64,000 bases of DNA, taken from the NCBI GenBank assembly GCA_963989385.1, contig OZ022509.1, forward strand, positions 55,781,431-55,845,430, given 5' to 3'. Shown here in pieces: positions 44,119 to 56,250 of this stretch. A program made the position numbers and the translations under genes. This stretch comes from Ctena decussata. Lineage: Eukaryota; Mollusca; Bivalvia; Lucinida; Lucinidae. How positions within the stretch are numbered: the stretch's first letter is position 1; every line of letters starts with the position of its first letter. The notes under the pieces are model-generated. The model had not been told where the DNA came from, did not search any database, and saw only the letters and a list, made by a program, of their open reading frames with translations.

Positions 44119-44624
44119 CTAGTAGCCTCTCATTTTGAAATTATTTGCATATTTGCATAGGATTTCTCAGCTTTTTTCACCATTTGATTGCTTTTGATCA
44201 TTGGTGTCTTCTGATTTCTTCATTCTCGCTTACTGGCAGAATTTACGCGTCGTCAACAGAAAAGAAATCACCAATTCATTTCTGTGTTTGCGAGATTGCC
44301 AACATGTTTTAGGATCTCTGGTTTCCCTCCTTCTGGTTAATGCGCTGTAAAAAAATCGATATCCGGTAACCAGTCATGCTCTCTGAACTGTCGGAACGCT
44401 TTGCGCTCAATTTTCAATACCGCAGAAAGCGTCTTCTCACACTGACTCGCTAAAAGCTATACTGCTGAAAATAAGTTATAATGCCGGCGCACAACGAAAC
44501 CGGAAAAGCGCCGATGCATTGGATTTTGCGCCAGTCCAGCACATTGGATTTTCAAAAACAGGCCACGGACTTTCAAAGCTCACCATTGGCGCAAAAACAC
44601 AGCCTAGATTGGACCCTGTATGGC

Positions 44625-45123
44625 TAGAGATTAGCTTCCCTGATCACATGTCCTGGTGAATGATCGTCTTTGGACATAGCATCAGTAAACAATTCTGATG
44701 TGATACTTATTACATAACTTGATAAATGCACAAGTGAAGAATTCCAGCAAAAAACTGAACAGCTGAAAAGTCACTGACCAATATTGGGTAAATTTTCCTC
44801 AATCTACTTCATCAGTAATCAATGAAGCAACAACAAATGTATCTAAACCTAATGTATCTAAATGTATGCAAACAAGAAAAGCAATAAATTTCAGACCTTT
44901 TTTCATTTATGAAAAGCAGATTTTCACAGAAAATTTCAGTGAAAAATCTCTTTCTTCGCAGCTGCTGAAACTTGCTCTTTTCTCACCTTGTACCTCCAAT
45001 TTGAAGAGCCGCAAGTTCAAGGCTCGGTCACACTAAGCACCGTAATTTTGCCAGCCACCATAGAGCTCACCTAAAGTAAATAACACGCAGAGGATAGGAA
45101 TTTGTTACATTAGTTGCAAAATG
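44625..45123. other. Unassigned sequence between DNA elements and LINE
   Basis: No coding or repeat signal recognised. Confidence 0.4.
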
Positions 45124-45372
45124 TTACCTTTGTGTAGCCAGTTGCTCATAAGACAGGGCTAGATTTTTGGGATTGCTTTGGATTGTCAGTGCCTTCACCA
45201 AAGGAATGGCAACAAGGTCATATGTGACCTTGTACATCATTATAAGACGGCAATCTATACGTCGTTGGTCTAGGGGGCGCCAATTCAGGTCCTTCAACAT
45301 AGCAGTGACGCTGGACGTGTAGTTATAATCTCTTGTTGCCCACCTGGTAGCCCTTCTTTGGACCGCTTCCAC
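45124..45372 (-). pseudogene. LINE RT C-terminal fragment
   Basis: Eighty-two residues including EAVQRRATRW and the LNWRPLDQRR block, the region after the RT thumb in jockey/CR1-type elements. Separated from the RT frame by a shift in a run of C near 45407. Ends at YEQLATQR followed by a stop, earlier than expected. Confidence 0.8.
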
Positions 45373-45579
45373 TTTATGTATATCAGTGGCAGTGTGGGGG
45401 GGACCATACTGTTGAAGCGTACTCCAACTGGGGCCTTACTAGTGTTTTGTAGGCTATTGATTTCAGGTCCTTATTATGGACCCGAATGTTTCTTTTCAGA
45501 AATCCAAGAGTCTGGTTAGCGCTCTTGGTTACATTATCAATATGGGTACTCCAAGTTAGGTCATCCGAGATGGTGACCC

Positions 45580-47127
45580 CTAGATATTTTGCAGATGAAA
45601 CACTATCCAGCTCAATATCATGTAAGAAGTATTTAGTCTGAATGGGGTTTTAAGACGAGTAACATGAAGGACCTGACATTTAGAGGGGTTAAAGTTCATA
45701 TCCCACATCTTTTCCCATTGTTCTAGGCTGAGTAGGTCCTTTTGGAGGACCTTGCCTTCGGACGATGAGCTTAGAGCAAGGTACATTGCAGTATCATCTG
45801 CAAAGAGCCTTACTCTTGATTTGACCTGCTCTGGTAGGTCATTGATGTATGCAAGGAAGAGAATTGGTCCGAGAACTGAGCCCTGCGGGACGCCAGAGGA
45901 GACTGGGATAATGTTTGAATTTAGTCCATTAATTACTACAGCCTGCTTCCTGTTATCTAAAAAGTCCTTAATCCATTGTAAGCTGGCTCCTCTGATACCA
46001 TAGTGATGCAGTTTTTGAAGAAGTTTTTCATGGGCAACTTTGTCAAAAGCCTTACTAAAATCTAATAAAATCAAATCAGTCTGTTTGCCCATCTGCATAG
46101 TTTTAGACAATTCATCAATCAGCATGATAAGCTGCGTCTCGCAGGATCTCTTTTCTCGGAACCCATGCTGTAGTTCATAGAGAATGTTCAGTTCAGTGAA
46201 GTGTTTAGAAAGGCTAGATGCAACAATGTGCTCTAGTACCTTACAGAGGACACAGATCAAAGATATGGGCCTATAGTTAGCGGGGTCGGCTTTGTACCCT
46301 TTCTTGAAAATGGGGGACACATTTGCCTCTTTCCAAATATCCGGTAGTTTTCCAGTATCTAAGGATCTTTGGAAAATCAGCTGCAGGATGGGAGAGAGCT
46401 CTTTGTGTAATGATTGTAGTACAATGGGTTTCAATTTGTCTGGTCCTGCAGCCTTATGTGGGTTCAAGCCTGTGAGGAGCTTGTCAATGCCTTCAGCTGA
46501 AATGCTTATGTCTGGCATTTTGGGGTAGGGACTGGGCTGGAAGGGGAGTTCAACACCGGAATCGTGCAAGTCCTGCAATGACTTTTGGGCCAGGGACTTA
46601 AGACTTACTGGGGTCTTGGGGCTAAACACTGACTGAAACTGATCATTTAGGGTATTGGCCTTATCTATTTCAGAAGAATAAGTCTGTCCGTCCCTTCTCA
46701 GGGAAGCAATGCCATTAGAATCCTGTTTGGAGTGCTTGAGCAGAGAGTAGAGTTTCTTTGTTTTGACCTTTGGGGGTTCTTCCATATTTTGGTCATCCCT
46801 TACATCATTGAGACCTAGGATATCGCCTAGGTACTTTTCATAGGCCCTTTCCGAAACCCGCCGTACTAAGTGTTTGTATTCGAGAAATTTGTTATGGTCG
46901 TATGGTCTACCGGACCTGGACCAGCGTCTGTACAACTTGTCTCGCTTACGTATTAAGCGGCGGATTTCTTGGTTGATCCAGGGGAACCCATCCCGGGTAC
47001 CAACGTTCCTTACACGGATAAAGGTGTCTATACCTTGCTGAAGTTTGGAAGCAAACTTATCCCACATGGTCTGAACATCTGTGGTAGCAAGGTCAGACTG
47101 TGTCATTTCTATGTGGAAATCCCTCAT
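45580..47127 (-). pseudogene. LINE ORF, reverse transcriptase part
   Basis: Same frame as the preceding part, separated by the stop and six codons. 515 residues. RT motifs in order: VSPIFKKG, ANYRPISL, LQHGFREKRSCETQL, DLILLDFSKAFDKV, SGVPQGSVLGP, and the catalytic VRLFADDTAMYL, then NPSKCQVLH. The frame is lost at LKTPFRL by a shift; the thumb region continues in another frame up to about 45400, and the next piece (45372-45124: EAVQRRATRW ... YEQLATQR) in a third. The far C-terminus usually found after RT (FFPRT motif) is missing. Confidence 0.9.
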
Positions 47128-47145
47128 GGACTGCTTGAGCTGGTC

Positions 47146-48441
47146 TCAATCTGCTTTCTTATACAATGGGACATTACGTGGGACCTGCTTCGTTGCTTCA
47201 GGTTTAACTTTAACCTTGGCCATTACAATGTTGTGGTCTGAAAGACCAGGGGTAACTGAGATGTCGTCCACGAGGGTTGGGTTTGTTGTGAAAAACAGGT
47301 CTAAAATATCTTGACCTCGAGTTGGAGAGGTCACCATTTGCTCAAGCATACAGTCACTAAAAGATTCAAGGCACTCCCTGTAGAAGGTCGGATGACTACA
47401 ATCTGATTTAGGCTTGAGATGTTCCCAGTCAACCTTAGGAAGATTAAAGTCTCCCAGAAGCCAGATTGTTGAATTTGATTGTTTAGCTAGGTTAAGTGAT
47501 TTATTCAGTTCGTCAATATTGGACTGATCTAGTTCGTGAGGCTTGTAATAGGCTCCAATCAGAACTGATTTGGATCCAGTAAAGTTCAACTGGACCCATA
47601 GGTTTTCACAATCTGTTTTATATGCAGGCTTTTCTTCTGAGATGAATTTGGAGTTGATAAGTATGATGACTCCGCCACCTTTCTGATTTACTCGGTCACG
47701 CTTGTAAACTGTGAAACCGAGCTCGGGTGGGAAGTATTCACTATCATACATATCGGGTGTGAGCCAGGTTTCTGTTCCGACGATAATGTCGGGTTTGTAG
47801 AATTCAACGTAACTGAAAAACTGGGGCTTTTTCTCCTTGATTGACTGGAAATTAATAAGTGCTATTTTCAAGGGGATGTCAGAATTTAAAGTCATGGGTT
47901 TAGGCTTTCTCTTTGAGGGTGTGGATGTGATTGTGGGGTTAAAATTGTCTGTAAAATCTAATGCACTGAATTGATTGTCAGTTGCAAAGGAACTCAGATC
48001 CGTGGAGGATCCGACAGAGTAGTTTAAGCTGTTACATTTAGTACAGTGCCATGAACAGCTAGAATTTGAGAGGTAATCATACAGTGATTCACCTACTCTC
48101 TGACAGGGTGCATGAAACCACTTGTTACAGGTGTCACATTGGAGCCTTTTATGATCATATGTGACAGGGGACAAGCATTTGCCACATGGGTAAATGGTCT
48201 CAATATCTGATGGGTCAACATCCATGCTGGAGTCAGTCACTATTACTAACAGTGACAAACACAGGAATGCTAGCAGAGAACAACAGAAAAACTGCAAAAG
48301 CTTCTGCTGTCTTTTAGTGTTGGTGGGGAATGTGTTCTGAAACACCTGGGAAATGGTGATGTTACTTACCCTCTTGTCACTGAGAATATTCATTATATCA
48401 TCAGGAAGTCTGGATAAGCACCATGTAAAACTGTAAAACAT
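47146..48441 (-). pseudogene. LINE ORF, N-terminal part: PHD finger and APE endonuclease
   Basis: 431 residues before the TGA. The first 72 residues include a hydrophobic stretch (LLQFFCCSLLAFLCLSLLVIV without its last residue, about 48-67) and may be upstream of the true start; a likely start is MDVDPSDIE at 48225. PHD finger ligands are visible: C86, C89, C102, C105, H110, C113, C133, C136 (C4HC3). Endonuclease residues follow: N197 (INFQSI), E224 (GTETW), D331 and N333 (GDFN), and S401-D402-H403. All catalytic positions are intact. The TGA replaces what is probably a Trp codon, so the element is inactive unless read through. The nick-making endonuclease would cut genomic DNA for target-primed reverse transcription. 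Confidence 0.88.
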
Positions 48442-48739
48442 CTCATGTACATGTACATGTAAAATGAGTCATGTGCAAATGGGATTTCCCGAACCGGAAG
48501 TGAGCTTTTTACCGGTGACGGACAAAGATAATGAAAGATCCGAAGGATCTGGACCACTGATAAGGTAATTATCAGTCAGAATATGCAATGGAGCAATACT
48601 GCCACTGGTAATGGATGAATCTCACCACAAACCAATGAAGGAAGCTTGAAAATTGGGATATTCCCGACAGTGAAGATGAAAGTGTACAACACTTGGCGCA
48701 TGCGCAACCGGAACACTAGACACTAGACAGTCAAGACAT

Positions 48740-49090
48740 ATTCATCCACTTTCATATCGACAAATCCCAACTTATAAAGACTACTACAGGTTCACATTCT
48801 TCCCTAGGACTATCATCCATTGGAATGCCCTCCCACCCTACATACCGGTCCTTCCCACCTTGGTGCAGTTCAGCAATGCTGTCTGCCAGGTAATCCATGT
48901 CTCTCCCTAAACACCAATTTCTGTTTTTATCTTTTAACTATACTAACACTCTTTATCGCACTGTACAAACTCATTTCACACACTTTCCTATACATTTGTT
49001 TCAGCTAACCCTCTTCAGCACTTGATTCGCCGGAACCCGTCTGTTGTCCCCCTCGGGGGTTAAGACGTAACGGAAGATAGATAGAAGAAG
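48740..49090 (+). mobile_element. 3' end of another non-LTR retrotransposon
   Basis: 48740-48910 codes for a tail with YRFTFFPRTIIHWNALP, the typical C-terminal FFPRT..WN.LP motif, then a stop at 48908-48910, a 3' UTR with CCCTCGGGGGTTAAGACG, and a GATAGATAGAAGAAGA tail at the end. The 5' part is missing, as usual for LINE copies. It abuts the 5' side of the minus-strand LINE. Confidence 0.8.
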
Positions 49091-49101
49091 ACAACTCTTC
49101 G

Positions 49102-49434
49102 GTGCATACCATGGGAACAAGCACAGCTAATGCTGCGCCTCCCCTAAACATTCAGGTGAATGGAGTGAAAAAACTGCTTGATAGCCAGAACCCACATAAA
49201 GCTAGCGGCCCAGACCAGATCTCACCAAGATTCCTGAAGGAGGTGGCCTCTTCAATTGCACCAGCCCCGATACTGATATATCAAGTTTCCTACGAACAAG
49301 GCCATATTCCTGATGACTGGAAAAGAGCCTTTGTGACACCACTGTTCAAGAAGGGAGACAAGAGTAAGGCTGCTAACTATCGGCCAGTTTCACTGACATC
49401 CTGTTGTTGCAAGGTCATGGAACATATTACATAG
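49102..49434 (+). pseudogene. LINE RT fragment, first piece
   Basis: PHKASGPDQISPRFLKE, then VTPLFKKGDKSKAANYRPVS: the N-terminal RT blocks. The piece ends at a TAG, after which the frame shifts by one. Confidence 0.85.
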
Positions 49435-49441
49435 TCATCTC

Positions 49442-50083
49442 ATGAAATTTCTGGAAAGTAACAAGATTCTGAGTGATTACCAGCACGGCTTCAGGAAGAA
49501 ATCCTGTGAGACACAGCTCATCATCACCATACATGACCTCGCAATTGGACTAGACAGACGGCAGCAAATTGATGCTTGTTTGTTGGACTTCAGCAAGGCT
49601 TTCGATAAGGTTCCACATCATCGCCTGGCAGTCAGCCTCCATCACTACGGCATCGGAGACAAGAACTTATCCTGGATCCAAAATTTCCTCGCAGATAGGG
49701 ATCAGCAAGTTGACTTTGATGAGAAGACATCTTCTCCTGCTGCTGTCACATCTGGAGTTCCACAGGGTACAGTACTTAGACCTCTCCTGTTCCTGGTATA
49801 CATCAATAACCTGCCATCAAGAGATTCCTCTTCAGTACGACTCTTCGCAGATGATTGTCTACTGTACAGAATTATACGAGACCAGAAAGATGCAGAGTCA
49901 CTACAGAGAGATCTTAATCATCTACAGGAATGGGAAAGAGATTGGCAGATGGTATTTAACCCAGACAAGTGTGAACACATCCAGATCACCAACAGGCGAA
50001 ATGTCATGCTAACTTCCTATAGCATTCATGGACAGACTTTGAACGTCAAAATCCAAGTACCTTGGAGTCACCATAGACAGTAA
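49442..50083 (+). pseudogene. LINE RT fragment, catalytic piece
   Basis: DYQHGFRKKSCETQL, ACLLDFSKAFDKVPHHRL, SGVPQGTVLRPLLF and the catalytic VRLFADDCLLYR, then FNPDKCEHIQ. The frame ends after a shift near 50047. Confidence 0.9.
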
Positions 50084-50111
50084 ACTGTCCAGGAACAGCC
50101 ATATTAATGCA

Positions 50112-50651
50112 GTGACGAAAAGGGCTAACCAGACTACAGCTCTCCTTCGCAGAAATCTTTCAAGCTGCTCAAAAGATGTTAAGGCCAAATGCTACAAGTC
50201 CATATGTCCACAACTCGAGTATGCTTCGACGGTATGGGACCCAGTGACAAAATCCAACATAGTCAAATTGGAGTCTGTACAGAGGCGTGTCGCCAGGTTT
50301 TGCTGCAATGATTACCGCCGAACCAGCAGTGTCACTTCAATGTTGCAAGAACTTGGTTCGGAGGACCTTCAATCAAAGCGAGACCAGAACAAAGTCACAA
50401 TGATGTACAGGATCGCCAATAACCTCGGCGAAATCCCTTCAGGCCAGTACCTGACAGCAACAGGGGTAGCAACTAGAGGACACCATCAACGATTCCTGCC
50501 AATATTTTGTTCCATCAACGCCTACAAGGGATCCTTTTTTCTATCAACGGTCCGTCTCTGGAATGGTCTGCCTGCCAATGTCGTATTAGCACCGACTTTG
50601 GATGACTTCAAGCTCCTTGTCAGTGCAGGAGTCCTAAGACCGCAATTGTGA
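50112..50651 (+). pseudogene. LINE RT C-terminal piece
   Basis: KRANQTTALLRRNL, PQLEYASTVWDPVT, VQRRVARFCCNDYRRTSSVT, then FFLSTVRLWNGLPANVV and a stop at 50651. This C-terminus is intact and corresponds to the part missing from the minus-strand LINE. Confidence 0.88.
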
Positions 50652-50842
50652 ACAACATGTTTTTTACCTGATTTTAACTGTACATAAGAGCCTCCCAGCA
50701 CGAATGTTTTAAGGTTGTTCACAGTGCGACTGCCAATTTGGGCCATGCACTTAGTTGGTAGATGTAGATGTAGGAACCAAGTACAAGGACACAAAGATAC
50801 AAGCTCTTTATTACGAATTGTCGGCCCTCATAGGAGCACACT

Positions 50843-51856
50843 AGTATAGTATTACTCAAAATTATTGAGAATTTTTTGCAAAGTGAAAATTAAGCACTGG
50901 TAGTTGACAGATCATGTATATACTTAATATCTTTGTTTACTTAGTTAACAACACCCCTCTGTGAACTTTTTAGCGTACCAGTATTACTCATATGTTTGAG
51001 TCACAAATGTTATCTCCCCTTGAATTGTGCCACCCAGAGATTTTTTGTCCGACTGGAAAATTATGTACCCTTACCAAATAAAATCGATATTTGTGGAAAA
51101 GATAATGACAAATCAGTTGATTTTTTAATGTTTTTCTCATCTAGAGATAAGGTGTTGGCAAACTGAAAACAGAATTTTGTGCGAGCTTGTCAGCTGTAGA
51201 TGCTGCTGGCGTTCAAACACGTAACTTCATTCCGAAAAAGTGCCCGAAATTGGGGAAAATTGCAATTTTGACAGAGGGTATGTTGCTCTGATTCATTCTT
51301 ATTCTATTCATCTCGACGGAAACGGCACAAAACCATATTTTTTTGTAAGGCTTAGTAAACGTTCTATAAGGGATATGAGTTTTGAAATGATTATCTATAC
51401 ATTGCCAAAAATATTCCGTTCAGATCACTAACCGATCAGATGTTTTGCTGTTTCTGATGCCTTCAATAGTCTTCCTATAATATAACAGCCAGTCCTTGAC
51501 TCAGAAACTGGAATTAATAACTTTAAATCAAGCAAAATATTAAAGGCAACATTACTAATGTAGATGGTGTTGCCCAATGAAGAAAATAAATTATTTCACC
51601 TGAGATAGTCTATTTCTAGCAAAGGTGGTATAGAAAAATATAGTCCATCTCAAGGGACAAATTTTTACAGGGGTGTACCCTAGCCCATCCTTACCTACCA
51701 CTGACGAAAGAAAATGCATCATATTGTCATTTTTGTATATCCAACTTGAAACAGAGGTTCTTTTATTGTATTTTAGGTGTTTAAAATATTGTTGAACATG
51801 TATGGCTAGCAACTGTGTGCCAAAATGCAATTCTCAATAATTTTGAGGAATACTGT
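50843..51856. mobile_element. DNA element with 27-bp inverted ends
   Basis: Left TAGTATTACTCAAAATTATT and on, right complement of ACAGTATTCCTCAAAATTAT and on, with TA at both edges. About 1 kb. The open frame at 51240-51431 is unrecognised. It lies just downstream of the LINE. Confidence 0.62.
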
Positions 51857-52083
51857 ATTTGAATAGCCGTCTTATTCCTGGACAAAATCCTCAGTGCTGC
51901 AGTATGCTTCTTCTTATTCGTGTTTTTGTACACCTAAGGAGATCTGTACGTTTGACAGTTAGACGCTAGTGAAATCAAATTATTTTTTGGTGACAAAAAT
52001 CTTCAGATTAAATTCGTACATCTTTTCAAAACTGATCTCAACAACTGAGGAAATATATTGTCGTCATATTCAATGGCACAAAT

Positions 52084-52320
52084 GAGCCGCAACATGACAA
52101 AACAAACAAAGTATTTGTGCGCACAGCGCAGACTCAGATCAGCTGAGACATCCACCAATTCTTATCAGATCCTTTGCTAAGCGCTTAAATGGTAGCTATG
52201 GGTCTCAGCTACCTCCACGCGGATAGTGAAGACTCTTATCAGACTGGGCGAATGCCCAGGCTGATCTGAGTCTTCGCTAGGCGCACATGCCACTTTGTTG
52301 GTTTTGTCGTGTCGCGGCTC
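52084..52320. mobile_element. Foldback MITE, family F3
   Basis: GAGCCGCAACATGACAAAAC to GTTTTGTCGTGTCGCGGCTC, with the ATGCCCAGGCTGATCTGAG core. Confidence 0.85.
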
Positions 52321-52724
52321 AGTCATGTTGTCTAATAATTTGTTAAGATAAGATAAAAATAGAAAGAAATTTAGAGGGTACTCTGAAAAAAATACACATT
52401 TCAGAAAGCATATAATTTTAGAGTATGGTAGGCTGTAGTGCTGGGAGTATGGTAGGCTGATGAAGCGCTCAAATCGCCTTCAAGACCAAACAGTTTTAAG
52501 AACTGTCTTATCAAACAACTTTATCAATTATTGCTCCGCTTTTGATAATTTGAAAACCATCATGTATTCAGAAAGGAACACAACTAAAGTAGATCTTAAA
52601 TGAAATTTGTTTTCTGAGATGGTTTTAAAGAATATTACTGTCAAACATTGCAAAACAAAGTTAACTTTACCATTTGTTAAGATAAAGTTGTTCCTTGCGA
52701 TAAAAGACGATGGGATTCAGAGCA

Positions 52725-52805
52725 GTTCCCAACCTATCCTTTGTTTTCGGGTATATGTTTCCCTAATTTCGGGTATATGTATCCCTAATTTCGGGTATGT
52801 ATCCC
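52725..52805. repeat. Short minisatellite, about 25 bp x 3
   Basis: Repeats of TTTCGGGTATATGTATCCC-like units. Confidence 0.8.
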
Positions 52806-52859
52806 CAATCCCGTTTACATTGCCTGCAAAGCCATCACTTAACGTGTAGCATTTTTTTC

Positions 52860-53995
52860 GTAGGGTCAAGGTGTTTGTTTTTCTTAGTTTATAGGTGCCA
52901 CATCCAACATGTCATCCTTTTGTAAACCTGATTTCCATACACATGTCCTGTCTAAACCAGATACACTATGGACACAGAATAGCGTAAAAAGAAAATTTAA
53001 GCATCTCTCGTTTTTCTTACATTCAGCACTTTATGTGTGATGATTGTGAGATATGTGGTGTTTAAAAGGATAGGTGGTGATTGTAGAGATTAGTCTAAAT
53101 TTCACAGCATACATTATCTCTGTATATAGTTACTTGCAGCGGGACAAAGACAGACAACTGAACTCAGCCTCATTGTTTGCATCGTCCGGTAAATTATTTT
53201 GATTTAACAGTTTCTTCCTTTTTGCTTCTTTGATAAATTCTTTTCATCTTATAAAAGATAACACAGAAGCTTTTTGTGATGAAGTTCCTTACCCTACCCA
53301 CTCACATTCAAAATACTCATGTTTTTAAGCACATAATGTATATCTATAGTTGATATTTGGTTAAAAGAATATTTCTATCAGTTTTGATGATTTCACAACT
53401 AACTCAAATACCTAGTGTATGCGACTGAGGTACACATTCTTCAGTTTGACTACGTTACTGCACCCTTATTACGAAAATTGTTTATAACTACATCTTCTTA
53501 TCCAAATCTTGTAGAACACGTGCTTTGTTATTTTCTGCAGTAATCTTATCGATCCTTCATGAAGCCAATAACAACTGTTTCTGTTTTTTGTTATGCTCCT
53601 AAAATGATCTCTGCCTCTCTGTTATAAACGGAATCTTTAACTGGAGTAAAAATGTTTGACTTCCTGGAGGATTCCATCAATTGTCTTTATTCATTGCCCA
53701 TTTACCTGTACTCAGATGCGTAGCAAAAGCACAAGGCTGCCAGCAAGTGTATCATTTCAAACAAATAAGCGTCAGAAATGAAAACAGTTGAATTTGCAAA
53801 CAACGTAGATCCAGATGAGGCGGCTCATATGAATCTACACCGTTTGCCATCTAGTCCTTTGAACTATTTTTAATATGATATAGCTTATTGAGTAGACGAA
53901 TTATTATTATTATTTTTTTGTTAATTTTGCTGACGTAAATTTTTGCCGTTTGATTTTTGGCGCTTTAGTAGTTCATAAAACGTACACCAGGCCCC
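52860..53995. other. Unassigned sequence with an F4-like core near 53770-53870
   Basis: Mostly unrecognised and AT-rich; the F4 relic is recognised by GTAGATCCAGATGAGGCGGC and AATCTACACCGTTTGCC. Confidence 0.4.
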
Positions 53996-54132
53996 GATGT
54001 TATAAAACCTGAGTACTTTCTCAAGCTCAAAATATAGCACACTGATTGGCTGCTTCCGAGCACATGCTCGGAAGCAGCCAATCAGTTTTTCTTTATTTTG
54101 AGTTTGAGATTATTCTCAAGTTTTATAACCTC
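53996..54132. mobile_element. Foldback MITE, family F1
   Basis: GATGTTATAAAACCTGAG to the complement of GAGGTTATAAAACTTGAG; central TGCTTCCGAGCACATGCTCG palindrome. Confidence 0.85.
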
Positions 54133-54474
54133 GAACCCAGGAGCGTTACTGCTTGTATGTATGAATCATGCAGGCTCGTATTGAAATCGTGTTGAGCCTT
54201 TATCAGAAGCCCCTTTGTCTTTGCATACAGAGACCTTGTAAATCAGAGGAAATATCAAATCAAGTAAGAATACTCTTTCATGGTCATCGACATTGCTTCC
54301 GGCTGCATGGAGCTACATTTTTGCAGCTAACAAACTCTGAAACTACATATGCATGAGCCCAAGAGAGTGTTAGAATCTCCCAAAATGCTGGTTGGTGTTC
54401 AAAAATTCCTCAGAGCCTACTATGTCATTTCAGCTGGGTATACTGCATTTTGCTGAGTGGATATGTTGAACGAC

Positions 54475-54725
54475 TTAAGGTAAATGGGTTCACTTTCAAG
54501 GGAAGCAACTCATTTCCGTCAAGGGAACCAGGGAGTCACAAAAATGGCGGAAAATATGGGGTATACCTATTTAACTTTAACTGAAATATGGGCTATATTC
54601 AGGACTTTAAAAGAATTTGTAATTTCCGTGCATATCATACTAATACGGGCACCTAAACGTCTTTTTCTATCCAATTCTGTGACGCTGTTCCACAGAAGGC
54701 TCGAGGGAAAGAATTTATGACATCT
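54475..54725. mobile_element. Family F5 repeat
   Basis: Starts CTTAAGGTAAATGGGTTCAC with AGGGAAGCAACTC and contains AGGGAAAGAATTT near its end. No target duplication read. Confidence 0.55.
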
Positions 54726-55330
54726 AAACCACTTTTTATTTGGTTATACTGTGTACATTAAGTTTTGAAATTAGGGTCCTTTCGAAGCAAGCAACACACA
54801 AAGGAAACAACTGAAAACTCGGTGAGACGGTTTTTATGAGGGGCCACATGTTATGGAGATTGAACACAATTATTTCCAAATTATCATTTAACTCCTTAAC
54901 TCCAGCTCCACTGCCCACGTCCCTTAGTTCTGGTTTCATCTGAACTCTATTGTCAATGGCTCCAACTCATCCAAACATAGCTTACATGGGGATGTGGGAG
55001 GGAGCCCGTCCCGCATTAAAGAAAGGCTACACTGGGAGAGTTTTCATGACCGTCAGACAGTTCTTGACACCAGCTATACTGAAAGTAAATTTTAAACAAA
55101 ACGTACCTTTGGACGCAGCAAGCTTTTCCTCATTCAGGAAAATGTTGGCAAATAATGCTCTTTAAGACCAGTCTGATCTGTGTTGGATCTGTTCGTCCGA
55201 ATATTTACAAGAATATGCCACATGATGGGGTTCGCGGGAAAAGATTCTTTTTCGGCGTGTGCGAACAGGAAAGACTCAGACCAGCCTGCGCATCCGTGCA
55301 GTCTGATCAGAGTCTTCCCTTTTCACATAT

Positions 55331-55567
55331 GAGCTGCGACATGACAAAACCAACAAAGTGGTATGGGCGCCCAGCGAAGACGCAGATCAGCCTGGGCATC
55401 CGCCCAGTCTGATCAGAGTTTTGGCTGTGTGCTTAATGGGAGATAAGTGTCTAAGCTGCCTCAATGCAGACAGCCATTACTCTGATCAGATTGGGCAGAT
55501 GCCCAGGCTGATCTGAGTGTTCGCTGGGTGCACATGCCACTTTGTTGGTTTTGTCATGTCGCGGCTC
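55331..55567. mobile_element. Foldback MITE, family F3
   Basis: GAGCTGCGACATGACAAAAC to its complement ending GTCGCGGCTC. A related half-copy lies immediately before it (55240-55325). Confidence 0.85.
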
Positions 55568-55569
55568 AA

Positions 55570-56250
55570 TTATACAATCTATGAGTCACAAGTTATTTAA
55601 AAAGTGAAAAGCTAAGACACTCATCATATCTCACATACAAAGTCAGGTGCCAGCTCTTCAAGATGGTAAGTAACTCAAACAAAGACATACATATACTTTT
55701 ACATTTTAATTGGCAACTTTTACAAAGTAAAAAATGGCGTTTTATTGAAAATATATAAACGTGTAATATATACAAATGTTTAAACGATTTTTTGCATACA
55801 TATTCTTTGTTTACAATTCCATAGAAGCTTGTCAGCCAATGCAGTCATGATAATAATGCTAAAATGCTGACAAAATATTCTAGAAACATTATGAAATAGA
55901 ATTAAAATGCTGCTTAAAACAGCAGCCTAAACGACTGGAAACGATTGTTCTCTTCAAAAACCTAAAGGGCCAAAAACGAAAAGTGTTGGATATGCAAAAA
56001 CTGTAGGTCAGCCAGTCTTAAGCCGCCCGCTCAGCTTGGACAAAGCATTATTACTATTAATTTTTTTTTGAAAATTTTATTGTCATCTGGATCTAAAGTA
56101 TTTGCAAATCCAACTATTTTCATTTTTGACACTTTGCTAGGTTTTAGGCCCTAAATGGCACAGCGAACAAAATTAATCGCCAAACATCATAATTTGCAGT
56201 TGTGAACTTTGTTCAACACAGGCGAGACGGTGCAAGGAAAGCAACCCACT
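55570..56250. other. Unassigned sequence
   Basis: AT-rich with F4-like relic near 56020-56130. Nothing else recognised. Confidence 0.4.

Larger units (their letters stand above)
40566..44618. mobile_element. Outer nested DNA element with CAGGGTYCAATCTAG ends
   Basis: Left CAGGGTTCAATCTAGAAATT, right CTAGATTGGACCCTG, flanked by TATGGC at 40560-40565 and 44619-44624. A 4053-bp span that holds three further insertions. No transposase found. Confidence 0.8.
45124..48441 (-). mobile_element. Non-LTR retrotransposon, PHD-endonuclease-RT, broken
   Basis: The minus-strand element keeps most of its protein but has one in-frame TGA (47148-47146) between endonuclease and RT domains, a frameshift near 45650 and another in a C-run near 45407, and it ends without a clear tail or poly-A. 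The long region upstream of 48441 probably contains its 5' UTR. Domain order in a single frame is a PHD-type zinc finger, an APE-like endonuclease, then reverse transcriptase. Jockey/CR1-like group by sequence feel; exact clade not decided. Confidence 0.85.
49102..50760 (+). mobile_element. 5'-truncated non-LTR retrotransposon, RT fragment
   Basis: Starts within the RT domain directly after the previous LINE tail and contains the rest of its coding region plus about 110 bp of 3' sequence. Different family from the minus-strand LINE: motif spacing and ends differ. Confidence 0.85.
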
